From Phorcus lineatus (lineage: Eukaryota; Mollusca; Gastropoda; Trochida; Trochidae), in contig OV121090.1 of NCBI GenBank assembly GCA_921293015.1, positions 16,399,304 through 16,463,303 of the forward strand: a stretch of DNA of 64,000 nucleotides. The letters are read 5' to 3'. The translations under genes and the position numbers were made by a program. Position 1 is the first letter of the stretch. Each line of letters opens with the position of its first letter. Below the pieces are notes generated by a model. It saw nothing but the letters and a program-made list of their open reading frames with translations. It made no database searches and was not told the origin of the DNA. Below, piece after piece: positions 24,655 through 38,754 of this stretch.

Positions 24655-27600
24655 GGTCATCAAAAGGTTAACATGAAATAAGACAATCATCAGTGTGCAA
24701 TAATCCTATATATAATCCTATATATAAAAAATATTCATAACTATACATGCTCATCATAAGTATGTGTGAAAAACCATTAGGACACTTGACAACTGATTCC
24801 AGTTGATAATATTTTTCATTTCATATGAAGGAACAACTCATTTCAAAGCAGATACAGGGTGGTTTAACATGACAACTGTAAAGGGACTTACATATCATGT
24901 GTTTCATGTGAAACTTTTTATACACCAGGACAAACACTGAGTTTTTTTATCACCAAAAGTTTTCTAAAAAGAAAGAAGATCATGTTTCAGAAAAAGGAAT
25001 TGTAATTATGATACAATCATTATCTAACTGTTTACCAAGAAGAAATCCATTTAGACAAATTTTCACCACATTTAGATATTTGCATATTTTGGTGTCAAAC
25101 AAAAAGTTCTACTGAGAAAAGATGGTCAATATTGGTTGTTGTAATGTGAGAAAAATCCAATCTGTACAGTAGTATGAACATTCAATATCGCACATTTTGG
25201 AAGAAGACAATTCAGTAAAATGATGAAATCCATTCAGTATTGACTGTAAAAAACAGTATCAGTGAAACTTTAGTTGTAATTTATTCTAATGTCAACATGA
25301 AATTTTATTCTTTGAAGAAATGAGTCACAAAATCTACTTTTTACATCTAAACATTGAGTTATTCAGTCAAACTACCAAAATGTTCACACAACATCACATT
25401 TTAGTTTTGAAAATCTGCGGTTACCTAATTTGTCCGGTGGTATAGAAAAAGCAAGGTCAGGAAGAAGCAGCGTATATTTAAGTCTTCATCTGTTGTGGTA
25501 TAAAACAAAACCTGTGAAACTTTATGGACAGTAGGTTAATGAAATCCAAAGCCACAGAGAATTGCTGACCAACAGTTCTTCTGGTTAAGTGTCTCTGTTG
25601 ACAACTTATAAGAACTTATTATTTGTTTGAACACTGCTGTCTTGTCATCTAATCAGACATGCTCTTCACGCTGATAATGGCTGAATTAATGCCCAAGCAG
25701 CGCTAACACCAACTCGCTTACTCACTTAGGCATGCTCTTCATTGGTGTAAACTTTAATAGGTCTTTTTGTTATGGAATCTGTGCATGCTTATTATGAAAC
25801 TGTGTGAAAATTTGTAATATGTTAATGTCTATAATGTATCTTGTTTTCATTATTATTTGAAAAATGTAGTGGAGATTCACTTTATGATCTTTTTACAGTT
25901 TATGGCTTATTTATTCATTTTGGTCTCAGACAGCACAACCCATGTCTCAAAAGAGAGTTGAATATGTTAATATATTTATATACCGGGTACGTAGACATTC
26001 ACTCGTTTTAATTTCATCTCTAACAATTATTTATGTTACTATTGTCTTTGAAAGTTTGATGTGTAGAATTCTATTAGCTGATGTTTAAGGAGAATTTGCA
26101 TTTGTCTACATGATTACTGGTATACCATGAATGAATTCTTCCTTCCAGTAATGCCAGATTCTGCAGTAGATATCTGCTCTGCCAAATCTAGTCTAGTTTA
26201 ATTATGAACGTTTGTAAAAGATGTCCTATTAAAATTTGTTAATCCATATTGTATGATTCTTCTTCTTATTAATCATATGAGAAAAATAAGTGTATTTTTG
26301 TTCAATTATGCCATACTGTCACCAGCAGTGCAGCTGAGCTTACTCAAAGTTCAACTTGTTTCCATTCAATCTAAGTAATTCTATTAAAACTCTTTTTCTT
26401 TAGAAATTTAGATAAAGAAAGGGACAAACAAAAGTGTCTGCTTGATGTATGCTGTTTCATGAATACCATTTTAAGATTGAGTCAAGGAAAAATGCAACGA
26501 TCTTGCTGCCATTGAAATTCTATAGAAATGATACATGTACATACTATTTTTAGGTAAAAAGTTACAAAGGTGTGTCTGTTTAATAAAGACAAAATTTTGT
26601 TGTGTTCCTATGCATATATTTACAAAGCCATGGTAAGCATACACAAGACAATTTTATTGAAAAACCATTTTAATGATGGATTTGAATGCATTGATGTATG
26701 AACATGCAAATGAATGATAAGATTTATTCTTATTTTAAAGATGTCTCAAAAAGGCATAAACAATAATAGACAAACCTACAAAAACCTACATGTTTTCTGC
26801 AGTACACTTTGCAATTTCAATGTTATTCTCTAATAAAGCTTCAATGTCTCATGCATTGAATATTGCCCTGAAACAGCTAATAAATATAAAAAACATACTA
26901 ATTACATCTTCTTGACAAGTAAACCATCACTTAATTCAACATATTTTTCATCATATGAGCAATGAGAAGGATTCATCAATCAAATGACAGTCTTTAAAGC
27001 TACAGAATTACAATATATAGAAAATATATTACAAACCTGAATGTTGCAAAATAAAAGTTAGTTTTATAAAAAAATTTAAAGAAGTATTTAAGTCATAGAA
27101 TAACTCTAAGCTCACCATATGGAGGGAAAAATATATATTAAAATAATTTGGCAATTTCCAGATGTAAAAAATCTAAGGTAATTACTTAGCAACTGTCACT
27201 TCCACACAACTTACCCAACTCATATCTTCCCACTGTAACTTTGTTACAAGTGGTCCATATTTCTCAGTTCTTTCAACAAACCTTTGCTGTGAAAATTTTG
27301 CAACACAGATACTGGTGTAATCATCTCATCTCATCCAAAATTGTCTGCCAAATTTAACTTTGACTGTAACAAATCAGGTGTAATATTAAAAGTTTAATTC
27401 CAAAAATCAGTTACTATACAAAGATACTAAGACAAATATTCTCGGAAGAAGAATTCATTTCAAAGAAAAATAATGATTCTGAAAACTTCATCAAAAAATG
27501 GTCTTCACTCATCCCACCTCTAGCAGCTAATTGATGCTTGATACTTGCTTAATATACATGTTTACCTTTGAAAAATGTTTGATAATCATGTATACTGTTG

Positions 27601-29144
27601 ACTATATTTTGATGTAACCATGGGCACAAAAAAAAAGGATTAAAAAAAAAAAATAAAAAAAATAAAAATCAGGTTTTGGAAATTCATTTAACTCCAAGGT
27701 AACTAGTGAAGAAATGAGTAATCCCTGTCAGTGTGGGAAGAGAAGTTCTTCAGACATGGATTTGAAATGTTCTTCATAAATATTAATAGGTGTCAGAAAA
27801 TAATATAAGAATGATGAAGCACTACAAAATACTTTTTAAAAAAAAATTTTCATCATGTGATTTGCAATACATCATGTAAATGCAATATTTGAGTAAAAAG
27901 TGATATAAAAAGATTGTGTATGAAAATCTTACCAAAAAATAACCAAAACCTTTTGTCAGAACTCATGCTATATATCTCAATCAGCATAAACCATCTGATA
28001 ATGAACATTATGTTTATTATTTTGTAGTGTGAATGAACGATAGCACTTATGTTCTGGTCATGGAATGTACAACTGATTGCTACACTGCTCTTCCATCCTC
28101 CAGTCAACACGAGGCTTGTATCCACTGATAGCTTAATGAACCCAACACGGTACAATACAAGTTGAGTCCTTGAAGATTAGATATGTATACATGTCCTTCA
28201 CTACAAATATCCATACATGTAACTTTTATTGATGCAGTTATTATTTACACAAAACAGCAGAATCATTAGAAGTATTACAACATTTATGATTAAATACACA
28301 CATAAGCAGCACACAGACACAAGTGAGGGCCAATCACACATCAAGTTCTTTCACACCCAATGCTAGTTTCTCTCATTACAGCAGCATCACTTGTGTAACC
28401 ATAGGAAAAGGCCGGACAATTTTGATGAACAGTTAATGAGCTAACACAAACAATTTGTGAAACATGAATTTTTAGAAGGTAATGGTTACCTATCAATAAC
28501 AAAAAAGAAGGGTTAACAACTGCTTTTGATTCAATTGTGAGTGTTTTTGTAAGAAACTTAGGTTCATGATATGATCAAGAAAATGTTACAAGCGCCTGCT
28601 ATCATTATTAAACATGGCCTTGGATTTTGGTTAAATTTTCCTATGGCTATCTTAGTGCTTAGAGAGGTTGAAAATCTAAGCCCTGAATGTGTAATAACAA
28701 TTTTATTTAGAAAAAATAGGATCTTTACTAACACCTTATACAAACATGGTGCAGTTTCTTCTCTATAAAAGTGATAGAATATTTAAAATCAATGAGTATT
28801 TAAAACTAATTCATTCATTAAACCTTTCATAAACTTGACTCAGTTCATCACTCTCATAATCTATGACCTGAAAGCTGCAAAACTTATGATTATCTTATTT
28901 TGACATACTCAATGAAACCTTGACCTACAAAACAAGTTATAAACAGGCTCTCTGTTTACCCTAAACCGGCAGACCAATTGCTATATGATGAACAATTTGT
29001 TCAAATAGTTGGCCCTTTATCTCCAATTATTTCATTAAACAACCTGTTGGTATGGATTTCTTCAATATAACAAAATTGCTAAAACGTCATTTGCTTTTCT
29101 AAAAATTTCCAAATTTGATCATTTGCCTATTAACTTAACCAGAT
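24655..29144. other. Convergent intergenic region, NKIRAS and PIGT 3' UTRs
   Basis: No coding exon on either strand; AT-rich with A-runs at 27627-27667. A short SINE-tail-like fragment occurs at about 25690-25730 (CACCAACTCGCTTACTCACT). AATAAA at 26582 is a candidate end for the NKIRAS transcript. TTTATT at 28225-28230 and elsewhere could end the minus-strand PIGT transcript. The UTR boundaries cannot be fixed from sequence alone. Confidence 0.5.
26582..26587 (+). terminator. Candidate NKIRAS polyadenylation signal
   Basis: AATAAA about 1.9 kb after the NKIRAS stop codon, followed by T-rich DNA. Tentative: other hexamers exist. Confidence 0.3.
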
Positions 29145-32100
29145 CTACTTATTTTCTCTTCTTTTACGAACTGTTTCACTATCACCACTTTGATCTATAA
29201 AGTCTTCATTTTTGGATTCTTTCTCTTCATCATTTTGTTCTGCAGTTGTCCGCTTTTCTCCTCTTTGAAATAAACCCTTGACCTTCGCAAGCAGTCCTCT
29301 CTTTTTGTTTGGATCAGAAACAACAAATCGTCTTGTGGTAAGATTGTGGATTGATCCGAATGCAATAGCCACGACGGTACAAGCAAGACATATGACATTA
29401 TACGGCATACTGAAGTCTGGTGTCGGCAGGGAGATCAACAAACTCTCTGTGTGAATACGCAGGAAAAACTGACTAGATTTGTCCTTTATGCTGAAAAAAA
29501 AGACCGTATACAAAATTAGTGTGACGTACTTCCGGTTGATTAAAAATAAGAACTGTAATTAGATGAAAAATAAAACGAACAAATGATTATGCAATATAAA
29601 AACAAAAAACAAAAGATGAAGTTAATACATGGAAATAGCAGAATATATATACATAGAAATAGCTTGAAAATGATAAACTGTTGTTGCACAAACTAAAATT
29701 TCCAAATTTTCATCATTTTACAGACCCATTTGAGTATGGTGACATTTTGATTTATAGAATTAGTGTTTTCTAAGTATGAAAAAAATATTCAATATATTTG
29801 ATATATTCATAAGGTAATCAAAATTCCTATTTTCCCTACAAACATCTGAAATACAAAGTCTAAATATTCATGTAACTAATGAATATCTTTCTATGATTAC
29901 CCGTTGTAGCCAGAAAATATCTTATCACATTACAAATAAATATCATTTCCCAAGAAGCACAATTATCAAAAAGAAATATTATCCCCCATCTGCCTACCAG
30001 TATCTGATTTCGGCCGACTGCTGTGGAGGGGCAGTGTAGTTGTAAGCCTCATGAAGAACTGTAGATATGACAGCAGAATTGATGGCAAATCCATGGTTTG
30101 CATCTGGGGGGTACTCAGTCCACTTGAGAAACGCACGCTCAAACTCATAGCTGATTGTAGTCACTGAGTTGGCTCTCAGTCTGAAGACGACCTCGATGTG
30201 GTAGGATCGGCTCCTGTCCTTGCCAGGCACGTAGTGCAGCTTGACTGCAGGGAGTTTCATGACATCATGTTACTTGCTTTTACAATATCCCCTTAATATA
30301 TCAAACATATATATATATAAAAATATCCCCAAATGTAGGTTGAGCCTTCAATTACGATTAAATACTACTATTAGACTTGCTTATTTGAAGCTTATTACAT
30401 GCTGGTTAGTGCTATGCTTCTCTGGACTCACAGGGCTTGATGATGGTTCCGTTGTTGTGTATGACGAGAGAGTTGAAGAAGACGCGCATGAACCAAGGCA
30501 CCGTGTCCATGTAGATGACTGTCAGGTTGGAGGGCAGACTGTTGTAGATCTCACTCCTTACTCCACCCCGCTCCAGCCCATAGCCTGGGGCAAAGGAAAG
30601 CTTATACATTATTTAACTTGTCATGGTAAAATATACTAGTTCCAACAAATTTTATGAATTTGAAACCCGGAGATAAACCTAGTGTGTTTGAAAATTATTA
30701 CCTGCTAATTTATGGCAACAGTTAGAAAATCTGCTGAGAAAAAATAAATTAATGTTTCATTCCATCAATTCACTTGCCCACCTACCTGTGACATATCTCT
30801 GTGTATAGACTGGAGGGGGTGATATGTCTCCGTAGCCTACAGGGTCAGTGAACACTGTTGCAATGTTGAGAACCCTACCGCCTGATGTACTGGCTCCAAT
30901 ATCATACACAGCATAAGCCCTCTTCTCACTCCCCCGAACAAATGATTTATGACTGGTTGGTTCGGGTGATAGTTGGAACTTCTTTCTCTGAATTTTTAAA
31001 GTTGTTAGGATTTCAAGTATATATCTTCGCTCATGAGTTTATTTAGTAAAAATGTAAATAACTAACACCTCAATCCGAGAGGGTCTCTTTGGAACATCTA
31101 GGGTAAACTTGAGGAGCGCATCTGGCAACATTAGTGCATCAGTGGGTCAAAAGTTTAAAATAAATATGGGAAAAGTGACTGTAGATGTACACCAGACTGT
31201 CTGTGTGACAATCGTGTGTCTGTAGCTGATTTAAAAAAAATTCTATTTATCTTTTTGAAACTTTGTATGTGCATTATAAAAGTCTGAAAAAAAATTTGTT
31301 TTTAGTTCCCATGAAACCCAATTGGATTTTGTGCAGGGTTTCAACAAATCTCTATTGATTCTATTCCTGCATTGAATAATAAACTGATGTTACTTGTAAA
31401 TTCAGTAATACTAAAGGTATACCAAGCTTGGTTATTCTTGCAATTCAGCCAAAATGAGGCACTTATGAATTCTGCAGAAGAACATTCATCTGTGCTCTTT
31501 TACAGTACAAAAGGTTCAGTACTCACATCTTGGTCAGTGACGTCCACATACACTGTGCTGGTGCTGGCTAACGGACACTGTGTGGTCAGCGAGGTCCCGA
31601 ACACCCTCTTTAGGGACCAGTCTGTCAGGAATAAGTGATGATATTTATTGCATATTTATACATATGCAACGCATAATTGACAAGGTTTATTTCCTTTTTT
31701 ATTCAACTTTCAACAACTCGCTGTACTCGTTCTTAGATACATTTACCAGACCATCGAGTCTGTAACCCTGAAGGCCTTCATCTTTTGAAATTCCTAATGA
31801 AAAGAGGAAGTAAACCAATTTGAATAACTTCAGAATAAGTGAAAAACTATATCAAGAAATAATTTCAAAGGACGACTTACTTGGAAAACCATTGTGTGCA
31901 AGACTTGTGTCAAACACCACTGAGAGACTAAGACTGAGTTCTATAGCTTGCTGGCTGCAGTCACTGTCCTGTAAACGATAAAAACATCATCACTTCACAA
32001 GCCTCAAAGCACATAGCACTAGAACCTGTCCTTTAAATCTGATGACCTGATAGATGAACTGATCCCCCACATCGGCCAAATTTCAAAAAGAGATCATTAA

Positions 32101-35100
32101 CTGCAGTATATTCAGAATCTGTAGTGTGAAAACAAGCTGCATGAAATCAACAACACAGATTGAAAATATATATTAGCTTAACCCTTTCTAGGCACATAAT
32201 TTCTTATTATTACAATTTCAACTATTATGCATTTATTACCCATATGGTTAATCATAAGTGGTGACATATTTTCAATATGAGCACATAATCACATAAGCAC
32301 ATATCACTTTTGCCTAACAACGACTGTTTCAGTTTGTGTTGCCGTATTTTATTGTCTGTGATGTCATAATACCATTGTTTGTGACATCACTGTAGCGGAC
32401 CATCGCAGAGGAAGCAAGCACTTTTCTGAATATGTCCATAGGTTTTAAATGGAATAGATTCGGTAATAGAGAAATTATTACCCTCGGAACTGTGTCATAT
32501 GACTATTATGAAAATCATGCGACTTTGTGAATAACCCTTGTCCTCGCTCAGTTAATACAAAAATTCATACTTGTAAATGTTTCATGGAAGTCATATGACA
32601 CACTTCCAAAGATTATAATTTCTATTTATTTGTAAACGATCCCAACATTTGATTTATACACAAAAAGTGACACTAAGCTGGAGACAAAGACATTATGATA
32701 TTATCATACCTGACAGACTGGTCTAATATGTGTTCCTAAGGAATGGTAGGAAGCATCATATAACTTTATTGCCTTGAACAGGGTTCCCAAACCAACCTGA
32801 AAAAGGAGCAAAATCAGGTAAATAGAGAAACCAAATGTATAATTGCTTCATAATAATGCTACTTCATTAAATTTATCATGTAAATGGAAGAGATTTTGTT
32901 CTTTATGATATGCCATAATTTGCAGGCAAACAAGGCCAGTTTAGGATTTGAATTTTTCTAGACATTTGACCAACCACTTACAAGTGAAGTATGCATATAG
33001 AATTTCATAGAGATCCAGCGTTTCATTGCATTGAATAAACTCTTGCTGCAACTTGCTTTGTGCTTTCATCTAACCTGAAGCGACTGTCTCACACTTGTTA
33101 AGGAACAGCTACAGGACACAATTCACTATGAACCATCTAAAGTGTTAAATTATTGTTATGTTAAGACGTGAATACACCTTAATACTCCAGGTGCTCCAGG
33201 CTTGGGGCAAACTACTCCCTCTAACCCTCCAATCATACGCGTCATCTTATTTGTGTTTGTATGTTCATACCCGAGTATCACATGGGAGCAGCTTCTTCCA
33301 AGGAGTCAGATTCTCTGTGCATACAATCTCACTTGGTAGTGCTCCATAGCGAACATAGCGTGAACTGTGGGAATAGCCTTCAGAAGCAACACCCTTTGGC
33401 CGGAAACTCCATAGAGGGGCAACTGTTGATTTTCCATCCAAAAAATTCAGGGAGGTGCAAAAAAGTCCAGAAACAGCATTCACTAGTTCCGCCCATGTTT
33501 GATCAACACTGAAAAGAAAATAATGATCTTTCTTTTAGAGTCTTATTCTGTATGATATTCTGTTGTCCATTTGACTTCTGAATCATTAAATCTTATTATC
33601 ACACTTTGTCTGTCTGTTTCCGTGTATTAATGATGTAGAAATCTTTTATTTCATGCTCACATAGATGTATCACGAATTCACTAATGGTCAATAAAGTATC
33701 ATCTTAACCTATCATATAAGCTTTACACAAAAGTTGAAAATTGATTCAAAGAATATTACTTTTTCACAGATGGTTTAAACCAAACCCAGAGCTCTGCTCC
33801 CGGAGGTGATTCCTCTACAGGGTATCCCCATTTCTCATGGCGCCACAAGCCTTGAGTTTGAGACAAGTGGAACTCTTGAACTTTGAATGTTGACAGGACA
33901 TCTCCAAGTGACATTGGGAATAGGCGATAATGTTTGACTGAAAAGGTAATTATATTAAAGGAAGATGTTTTGAAAGATCAACAGAGTAACAAATCAGTAT
34001 TATAACGAGTGCAAACAACTTAGCAACCAGTAGGACTCATTTACATTCTGTTTGTGGACATTGATTTGTAACAGCAGTCCTGACAATACCACAAAGATAT
34101 AACATAAGGTTATGCACATGGGTAGGAATAAGTCCTGCATGTCATCAGGTGTACACATCTCACAGAGACAGAGATTTTCAAATCAGGTGAACTATGGTAG
34201 GAAACTAGGTGGTGATTTTCTATTTCAGAAACCTTTGAATTAATTTCTGTAAAGGAGGCGGCGGATAGAAGTGCTTACCACATTAAATGAAATAACAGCA
34301 ATGTACTCATTGGGCCCAAGCAATGAATAAATGCTTTCCTAAAATGTGTGCACGTTGACAGACGATAGAGAAATCATCAAAATGGCTTCAAGCTCTTTTC
34401 CTGTTATGCACCAGAAGTAAATGAATATGGTTTCCTTAAAAAGTTGCCATCAGATGGTGAATTTAATTATCTTAAAGGTTGTTTGTCAGGTGTTGCTGTC
34501 AATGACATTCTATTGACCTTACCCTTAATTGATACAATTAACTTTTTGGGTTTCATTAGCTCTTTCACTTATAATAGAAAAAGCACCAAAAAAGCAAATG
34601 ACAAACATCTCATGTTTATTCATCTTCATTTAAGCTGTTATATTTCACATTTGACTGTTATCATTTGATTCATAATGCAAATCCGCGAAGTGTTTACACA
34701 TTACAAAAATAATGGCAGAGGAAACTCTGATAACCTTCCATTTTTCCACAGGGCTAGCTGAAGTAATTGATATGTAGAAAAAAGGTTGTGAAGAGCCGTA
34801 AAGCGATGTGTATTGTGAGGGTTCAAATCAAGATAAATATTTTCATTTGGCAAATGTTTATGGCTTTGACTTTACAATTAAAGATTATATAAATTCAAAA
34901 ATTTAAGTGCAATGCAAGTGCAAGTCAAGTCCAGTGTAATATATATACAGGCGTAAATGAAGTGTATGGCAATATCAAGGAAAGATAATTTTGGACCGAA
35001 TTTGGACTTTCCACTTATCAATCAACATAAAAAGTAGTAAAATAATATATACCTGTCATCATTTAACAACTAAAACGTGATAATTACAACATGGCCTCCT

Positions 35101-38100
35101 AGTAGCAGGATTTTGATAAAGATCACAATTAAAGTATCATTCTAAAAACCCTAGTGGTATGACACAGCTGCAATAATTATTAATCGTGTAATATGCACAT
35201 TGTCATAACTTAAATTAGTCCAGCATGCTAGATGTCTTCCTTCTTCAACGTACCGATCCGAAGCCTATTTTATCTGTAGTAGCTTCCCGACAAATGTGAT
35301 CGTGAAGAATTTTGAAGTCTAAGTCAATAAAAACAAAACATCTAACTTGAATCAATATACGGATGGAAAGATAACCCTTTGACTAATATATCCAACTGCT
35401 GTCACATCTTAGAAAATTTTCTTTTTTATTCAGCAACAATGTTGACAGACGAAATCTTGGGTAGGGAGTAGCAATGCATTCGTTGCTACTAAATAAAAAA
35501 GAAAAGTTTCTAAGATGAAAAAATTATTGGATACAGTGGTCAAAGGGTTTGCTTTCTATCCATATGTCCATTGAAGTTACATGTTTTGTTTTTATTGACT
35601 TAAAGGCAAAACCCTTCCCAATCAAAATCAGGAAACTGCTACAGATATACTAGGCCTCAGACTCTAAACTTTGGATGTGTAGTCACCACACCTGAACCAG
35701 AGTGTAGATTATCTGAACTAAACTTAAATGAGTTTTCAACCAATGGATCATCATTTTCTTATTATCTTCATGATATGTCTCAGCAGTTGTAATTAAACGA
35801 ACCATTATTAGGGAAAGAAGTAGTGTAAGATGAGATTCCATCCGTAATGAAGTGATTTGCAAATAATAAAAATTGTATTCATAAATCAGAAATGTTGGCA
35901 TGACGCACATATAAATGCAAATGACATTTTTCCATTGCCCCGGAAGGCGCGCTAAATCATCAGATTCCTAGCTGCAGCGAGATAGGTAAGGTCACAATTT
36001 CCAACAACTAGGAATAGGGGATTCTTAATATTATCTCATGAATATTTATGAGGTATCAGAAACCAAGTGTACGTACTCGAAAACGAGGCTAAGGCCGCTT
36101 CGAAACCCGGAAGTTACGTTCCTACAGCATTGTCAAGTCAGTATCCTTTCGAAATTATGCTTTGTTTGTAAAACATTTCGCTAAATTCAACTGCAGAAAG
36201 ACCATATAATCGGATAAGCTTCTACATTTCTTGGTCTATCAGAGAATAGAATATAATTTTACTTGCAGATAGAATTCTTTCGACCGATATTCGGGGGTAT
36301 TCCCATGCTGGGTTTACCGTCATTTTGTACTGTCCGTTGAAATATTTCAATGTTTAGCAAAATATGGATATGAAATACTCACAATAATTATCACATTTCC
36401 GAAAAAAATCAAGAAGTATTTTCATAACACACACTCGTTTACAGTTGGAAAATGATACAGATTTAGCGATCTCTATGTAAAACCTTCAGCCGTTTCAACG
36501 TGCCCACTTACGTACGTTACTAATGGGTTATCCAGTACAGGCCTCAATGTAACAAACCAGAATTTTAATTCAGGGGGCTAGAATAGAGATACAAAAAGGA
36601 GCAAATGTGAAATGTTACTATTCCTTTGACTATAATTAAAATACATAATTTTGTTAGTTTCTGATGAGGTCACAAATAACTTTTAATTTAGCTGAAAAAT
36701 AAATAAAATTTTCTAGCTTGAATAACTCCCAAAGTCCTCTACTTTTTGGGCCTAATATGATTATTTATAAAACAAGCTACATAAAAGCAGAAGCCAATTA
36801 TTTCTAATAAAAAAAAAAATTAGCTTTCCTTTTCATGATAAATACATATAATGATATATACAGCAAATAAAATCACATAATTAGTTAAAACATTAATGTT
36901 AATCATTCAATAAAATAATCAGTGATATTATTCTGAATTTAAGAGATTCAAATACTTATTACAGGGTCATATGAGGGTATTCATTGACTGTATGTACAAA
37001 CAATTAATTGTTCGAATTGAATAAGAAATTCCTATTACTTGTATAGGCCTATTTTTGTTTTTATAAAATGCTGATTAGCTAAATGTATCAACATTAGTAG
37101 GAAAATGAGGGACTTCTTTAAATAAGGTATAGGAAATGAATAGATTTAAGAAATTAAGCCATTGATTTTAGGAATAATATTTACATTAGAATTATCTAAA
37201 CTCTATTATAAAATGACAGAAATTTATCATTATGACTAAAAAGAGAGGACAATTTGGAAGCCTTGATACATATTTCACTCCATGTATATTGTCATTGAAA
37301 AAGCTGAAAGTAAGTTTTGAAAACTGACAGTCAATCATAATGAATTAGGATTTATTGAATTCATGACTTCAGTAATTTTGATATTAGACACTTTTATATA
37401 CGTGTGTTTATCTTCAAGGCACAATATACAATCTCTCAGCTAATTTCAAGTTATTTGTAGCATCCACCTTATGTCTACATGGATTGCTAGTAATAAAAAT
37501 TAATGTGGGATTTCTACCTAAAAGTACTGAAATTAATCCCTCCCTTCACATTATTGGTGTCATAAATACCCAGTCACCACCTAACATACACCAATAAATA
37601 TAATAGAATTTTAAAAAAATAATATTTATACTCATGATTATATTTTCCTATTCAATATGATTATAATTAAAATTAATCATAGCATAGGCCCTATATTAAA
37701 TTCGTTTTGTGAATTATAAATTAATAATTTCTGAAAAATTTTGCTAGGAAAATATTCTTAAAAATATACCTATGTATATAAATATATCACTTTTCTTCCA
37801 ATCAGTTGGTGTCTTTGAGAAGTTCGGTAAATATACGTTTTCGTTTCTTCATTATATTGATACTGCAGTACTGTAACATTTTTTGTAAACATGCCGGTCC
37901 CACTACTTGATTCTTCATCGTTTGGGTTTAAAAGTCCTGAAATTCTGGGTAAAAATAATTTTATGAAGATTTATTTTTGCATAACAATTAAGAGAAATTG
38001 GCACTGTGATTACTATAAATGCACTCGTGCCAATACGGACCAAATGCGAATGCAAACTCACGTAATATATCTTCGAATTTGCCACGAATACAACTATCAA

Positions 38101-38754
38101 AAACAAGGTTTTGAGGCTATCCCTGGATGAATTTCCCTTCATTTTGCCGTTTATTATCACTCGACATGTTTTCATGTCTGAAATAGACTGATTTTCTTTT
38201 AATTCATGCTTATACACTCGTGTAAAGCCGAAGGAAATTCAAATTACACAGCGAATCGTACTATGAAACTGCAGCCATTACGTTATCCAGGAAGTAGGAA
38301 GCGGCCTTAGCCTCGGTTTGGATTTGAGGAGGTCATAGGTCGTATGCATGCATAAATATTGAGAATCCCCTATCTGAATTATTAACAAAACTTTCATGAC
38401 AAAATAAGGTAAGAAATAGATATGATAATAGAAATGAGTGACTAGACTCAGAATTGTAAATAACAATAATTCAAAATTGATTTCTTCACTATATAGTGAA
38501 AAAAACATGTTGACAACCGTCGCCGGTCACGAAAACAGGAGACAAAACTTACAAGTATCTTCGTCGTGAATAGACGCGTTCCAAACTGTAGTAAACTGGA
38601 AATGAAAATACGTCTGACCACTTTCCAACGGCTTTATGAATAGTTCCTCATTAAATTTATCATCAAAAAAAGCTAACGCATTAGACGTGACCAAAATAAA
38701 AAGAAAAACAATGGTCAATTTCTTCGTAGCGGCTTTCTCCATGGTGGCCGCCAT
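29145..38754 (-). CDS. PIGT: GPI transamidase component PIG-T
   Basis: ER-membrane subunit of the complex that attaches GPI anchors to proteins. Exons (minus): 38553-38754, 33760-33937, 33271-33508, 32710-32796, 31881-31968, 31752-31793, 31527-31621, 30786-30987, 30432-30584, 29998-30244 and 29145-29490; 625 residues. A signal peptide (KKLTIVFLFILVTSNALAFF) is followed by the luminal domain: EELFIKPLESGQTYFHFQF, HYRLFP, AELWVWF, then EIVCTENLTPWKKLLPC. The Cys in EIVC, about residue 190, corresponds to human Cys182, disulfide-linked to PIG-K. Next come THIRPVC, VPWFMRVFFNSL and FLKWTEYPPDANHGF. One membrane span (MPYNVICLACTVVAIAFGSI, about 539-558) leads to a basic then acidic tail longer than human. 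Two in-frame starts exist; the ATG at 38742 sits in a perfect GCCACCATGG context and may be preferred over 38754. Intron 1 (4.6 kb) carries foldback elements. Confidence 0.95.
32470..32623. mobile_element. Small foldback element in PIGT intron 4
   Basis: The arm at 32470-32503 ends in TGTGTCATATGAC. It is an imperfect inverted copy of 32590-32623, which starts GTCATATGACACACTTCC. The loop between is about 86 bp. No coding content; probably a MITE or part of one. Confidence 0.6.
35259..35659. mobile_element. Long imperfect inverted repeat (foldback), about 170-bp arms
   Basis: The left arm, 35259-35430, and the right arm, 35492-35659, are reverse complements at roughly 80% by eye. Shared blocks include AAGTCAATAAAAACAAAACA and CATCTTAGAAA-TTTTCTTTT. 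The 60-bp loop is itself partly palindromic (AGCAAC...GTTGCT). It sits in the first intron of PIGT, so the pre-mRNA would contain a long hairpin. Confidence 0.75.
36005..38375. mobile_element. Possible 2.4-kb DNA element with inverted ends
   Basis: About 100 bp at 36010-36115 resemble the reverse complement of 38275-38370. Shared blocks are AGGGGATTCTTAATATT / AGGGGATTCTCAATATT and GAGGCTAAGGCCGCTTC. The interior is very AT-rich. A weak BED-finger-like peptide on the plus strand at 37891-38130 could be a transposase scrap, but this is not convincing. Target-site duplication not determined. Confidence 0.45.

Noticed and set aside
37891-38130. Plus-strand peptide with Cys/His spacing like a BED finger
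   Set aside because: Spacing does not fit the BED pattern well and no transposase body follows.
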